DNA from: Candidatus Solincola tengchongensis
GTDB taxonomy: Bacteria; Actinomycetota; Geothermincolia; Geothermincolales; RBG-13-55-18
Length of the DNA: 13,011 nucleotides
Assembly (NCBI GenBank): GCA_015711895.1
Contig: JACVJH010000080.1
Span: forward strand, 1-13,011
Reading direction: 5' to 3'
Shown: positions 12,621 to 13,011 of the stretch, in pieces
Layout: each line of letters opens with the position of its first letter
Numbering within the stretch: the first letter of the stretch is position 1
Translations under genes and position numbers: made by a program
Notes under the pieces: generated by a model
What the model was told of the DNA's origin: nothing
Databases searched by the model: none
Seen by the model: only the letters and a program-made list of their open reading frames with translations

Positions 12621-13011
12621 AATCTTTCCTCCGCCCCGCACTATTTATCACGCCATCTCGAGCCGTCAGTCCACATGTGCTCTCCATGCTTGAATCGTCT
12701 ACCGGACCGTGGGCCTTTAACCATGCCTCAATCCTCGGTCTGAGACTTCACCCTGCAAGCCCGCGGCCTTAAGACCATAAGAAAGACTCACAGGATTCGT
12801 CGGCATTCCACGTCCCGTCCCGGATCTCACCATTGTCCGACATTTCCCACCATCCCGAGTCCTCGACCTGCAGCAAGATGCCGGCAGCCTAAAATGAACG
12901 GTGAGAGTGGAGCTGCCCAGGGTTTCGCCCGGCTCCATCCCAAACGGCAAACCAAGTCATCGCTCCGGACGGACGAGTTCCGTGGCTATGCACCGCCACG
13001 CTCACCCCGCC
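12621..13011. other. 391-bp region upstream of the SLH-peptidase gene, no supported gene
   Basis: Frames on both strands are short, lack ribosome binding sites and give no family resemblance. The GGAGGA ribosome binding site of the peptidase lies at 12627-12632 (minus strand). A TGGAGC/GCTCCA stem (12908-12913 with 12932-12937) encloses a GGG/CCC mini-stem and could sit in a long leader. No clear minus-strand promoter is visible, so the promoter may lie further out. Confidence 0.5.

Noticed and set aside
12717..12950. 77-codon frame on the minus strand upstream of the SLH peptidase
   Set aside because: No ribosome binding site, no recognisable motif and composition unlike the real genes here.
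12894..13011. + frame from an ATG open to the window edge
   Set aside because: About 39 codons, weak upstream context and no recognisable protein; too short at the edge to support.
12642..13011. c-di-AMP (ydaO) or c-di-GMP riboswitch in front of the NlpC/P60 gene
   Set aside because: c-di-AMP riboswitches do precede such genes in actinobacteria, and short matches such as AGGGTGAA and GGGCGAAACC occur, but the order and other conserved blocks are missing.
1..13011. CRISPR array, insertion sequence or prophage
   Set aside because: No regularly spaced direct repeats, transposase, integrase or terminal inverted repeats were seen.

Overview
The window is GC-rich (about two thirds G+C by eye) with AGGAGG-type ribosome binding sites. 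It carries anaerobe-type iron-sulfur enzymes, S-layer-homology surface proteins and exported beta-propellers. This fits an uncultured anaerobic, probably Gram-positive-type bacterium. The 'FAEGYTG...TWLLLxNP' surface repeats and the overall gene style make me think of deep-branching Actinomycetota, possibly Chloroflexota, but that placement is inference.

Layout on the + strand: (1) the 3' end of a probable phenylacetate-CoA-ligase-like adenylating enzyme (1-453) with an acidic tail; (2) glycerol kinase glpK (568-2064); (3) a 384-bp non-coding gap with GC-rich hairpins and a perfect 8-1-8 palindrome; (4) an Est30-like carboxylesterase (2449-3201); (5) a large exported protein (3294-6218) made of two seven-bladed YCF48-type propellers, three IPT/TIG-like domains and a C-terminal Cys-Gly/hydrophobic/Arg anchor, interrupted by one in-frame TAA at 3774-3776; (6) a 395-bp gap with a candidate structured RNA and an AT-rich promoter/palindrome region; (7) a redox module of a DUF3343 small protein (6614-6871), a double-cubane-cluster reductase of the 2-hydroxyacyl-CoA dehydratase family (6933-8210) and, after a 452-bp gap, its ASKHA-type [4Fe-4S] activator ATPase (8663-9412).

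On the - strand: (8) a DhnA/DeoC-type aldolase homologue (9441-10196) in which the usual Schiff-base lysine appears to be replaced, convergent with the activator across a short GC hairpin; (9) a secreted S-layer-anchored NlpC/P60 peptidase with three ~105-residue C-terminal repeats (10386-12620). The last ~390 bp hold no convincing gene.

The best-supported functional unit is the DUF3343 - double-cubane reductase - activator module. The activator should use ATP hydrolysis to push low-potential electrons into the double-cubane protein, and DUF3343 (a putative Se/S-carrier family with one conserved Cys) travels with it. The two large surface proteins and the esterase suggest an envelope/extracellular theme, but nothing ties them into one operon. 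The most unusual signals are the tandem AT-rich palindromes that overlap the DUF3343 start codon, the gap that splits reductase from activator, the nonsense codon in the double propeller, and the lysine-less aldolase homologue.
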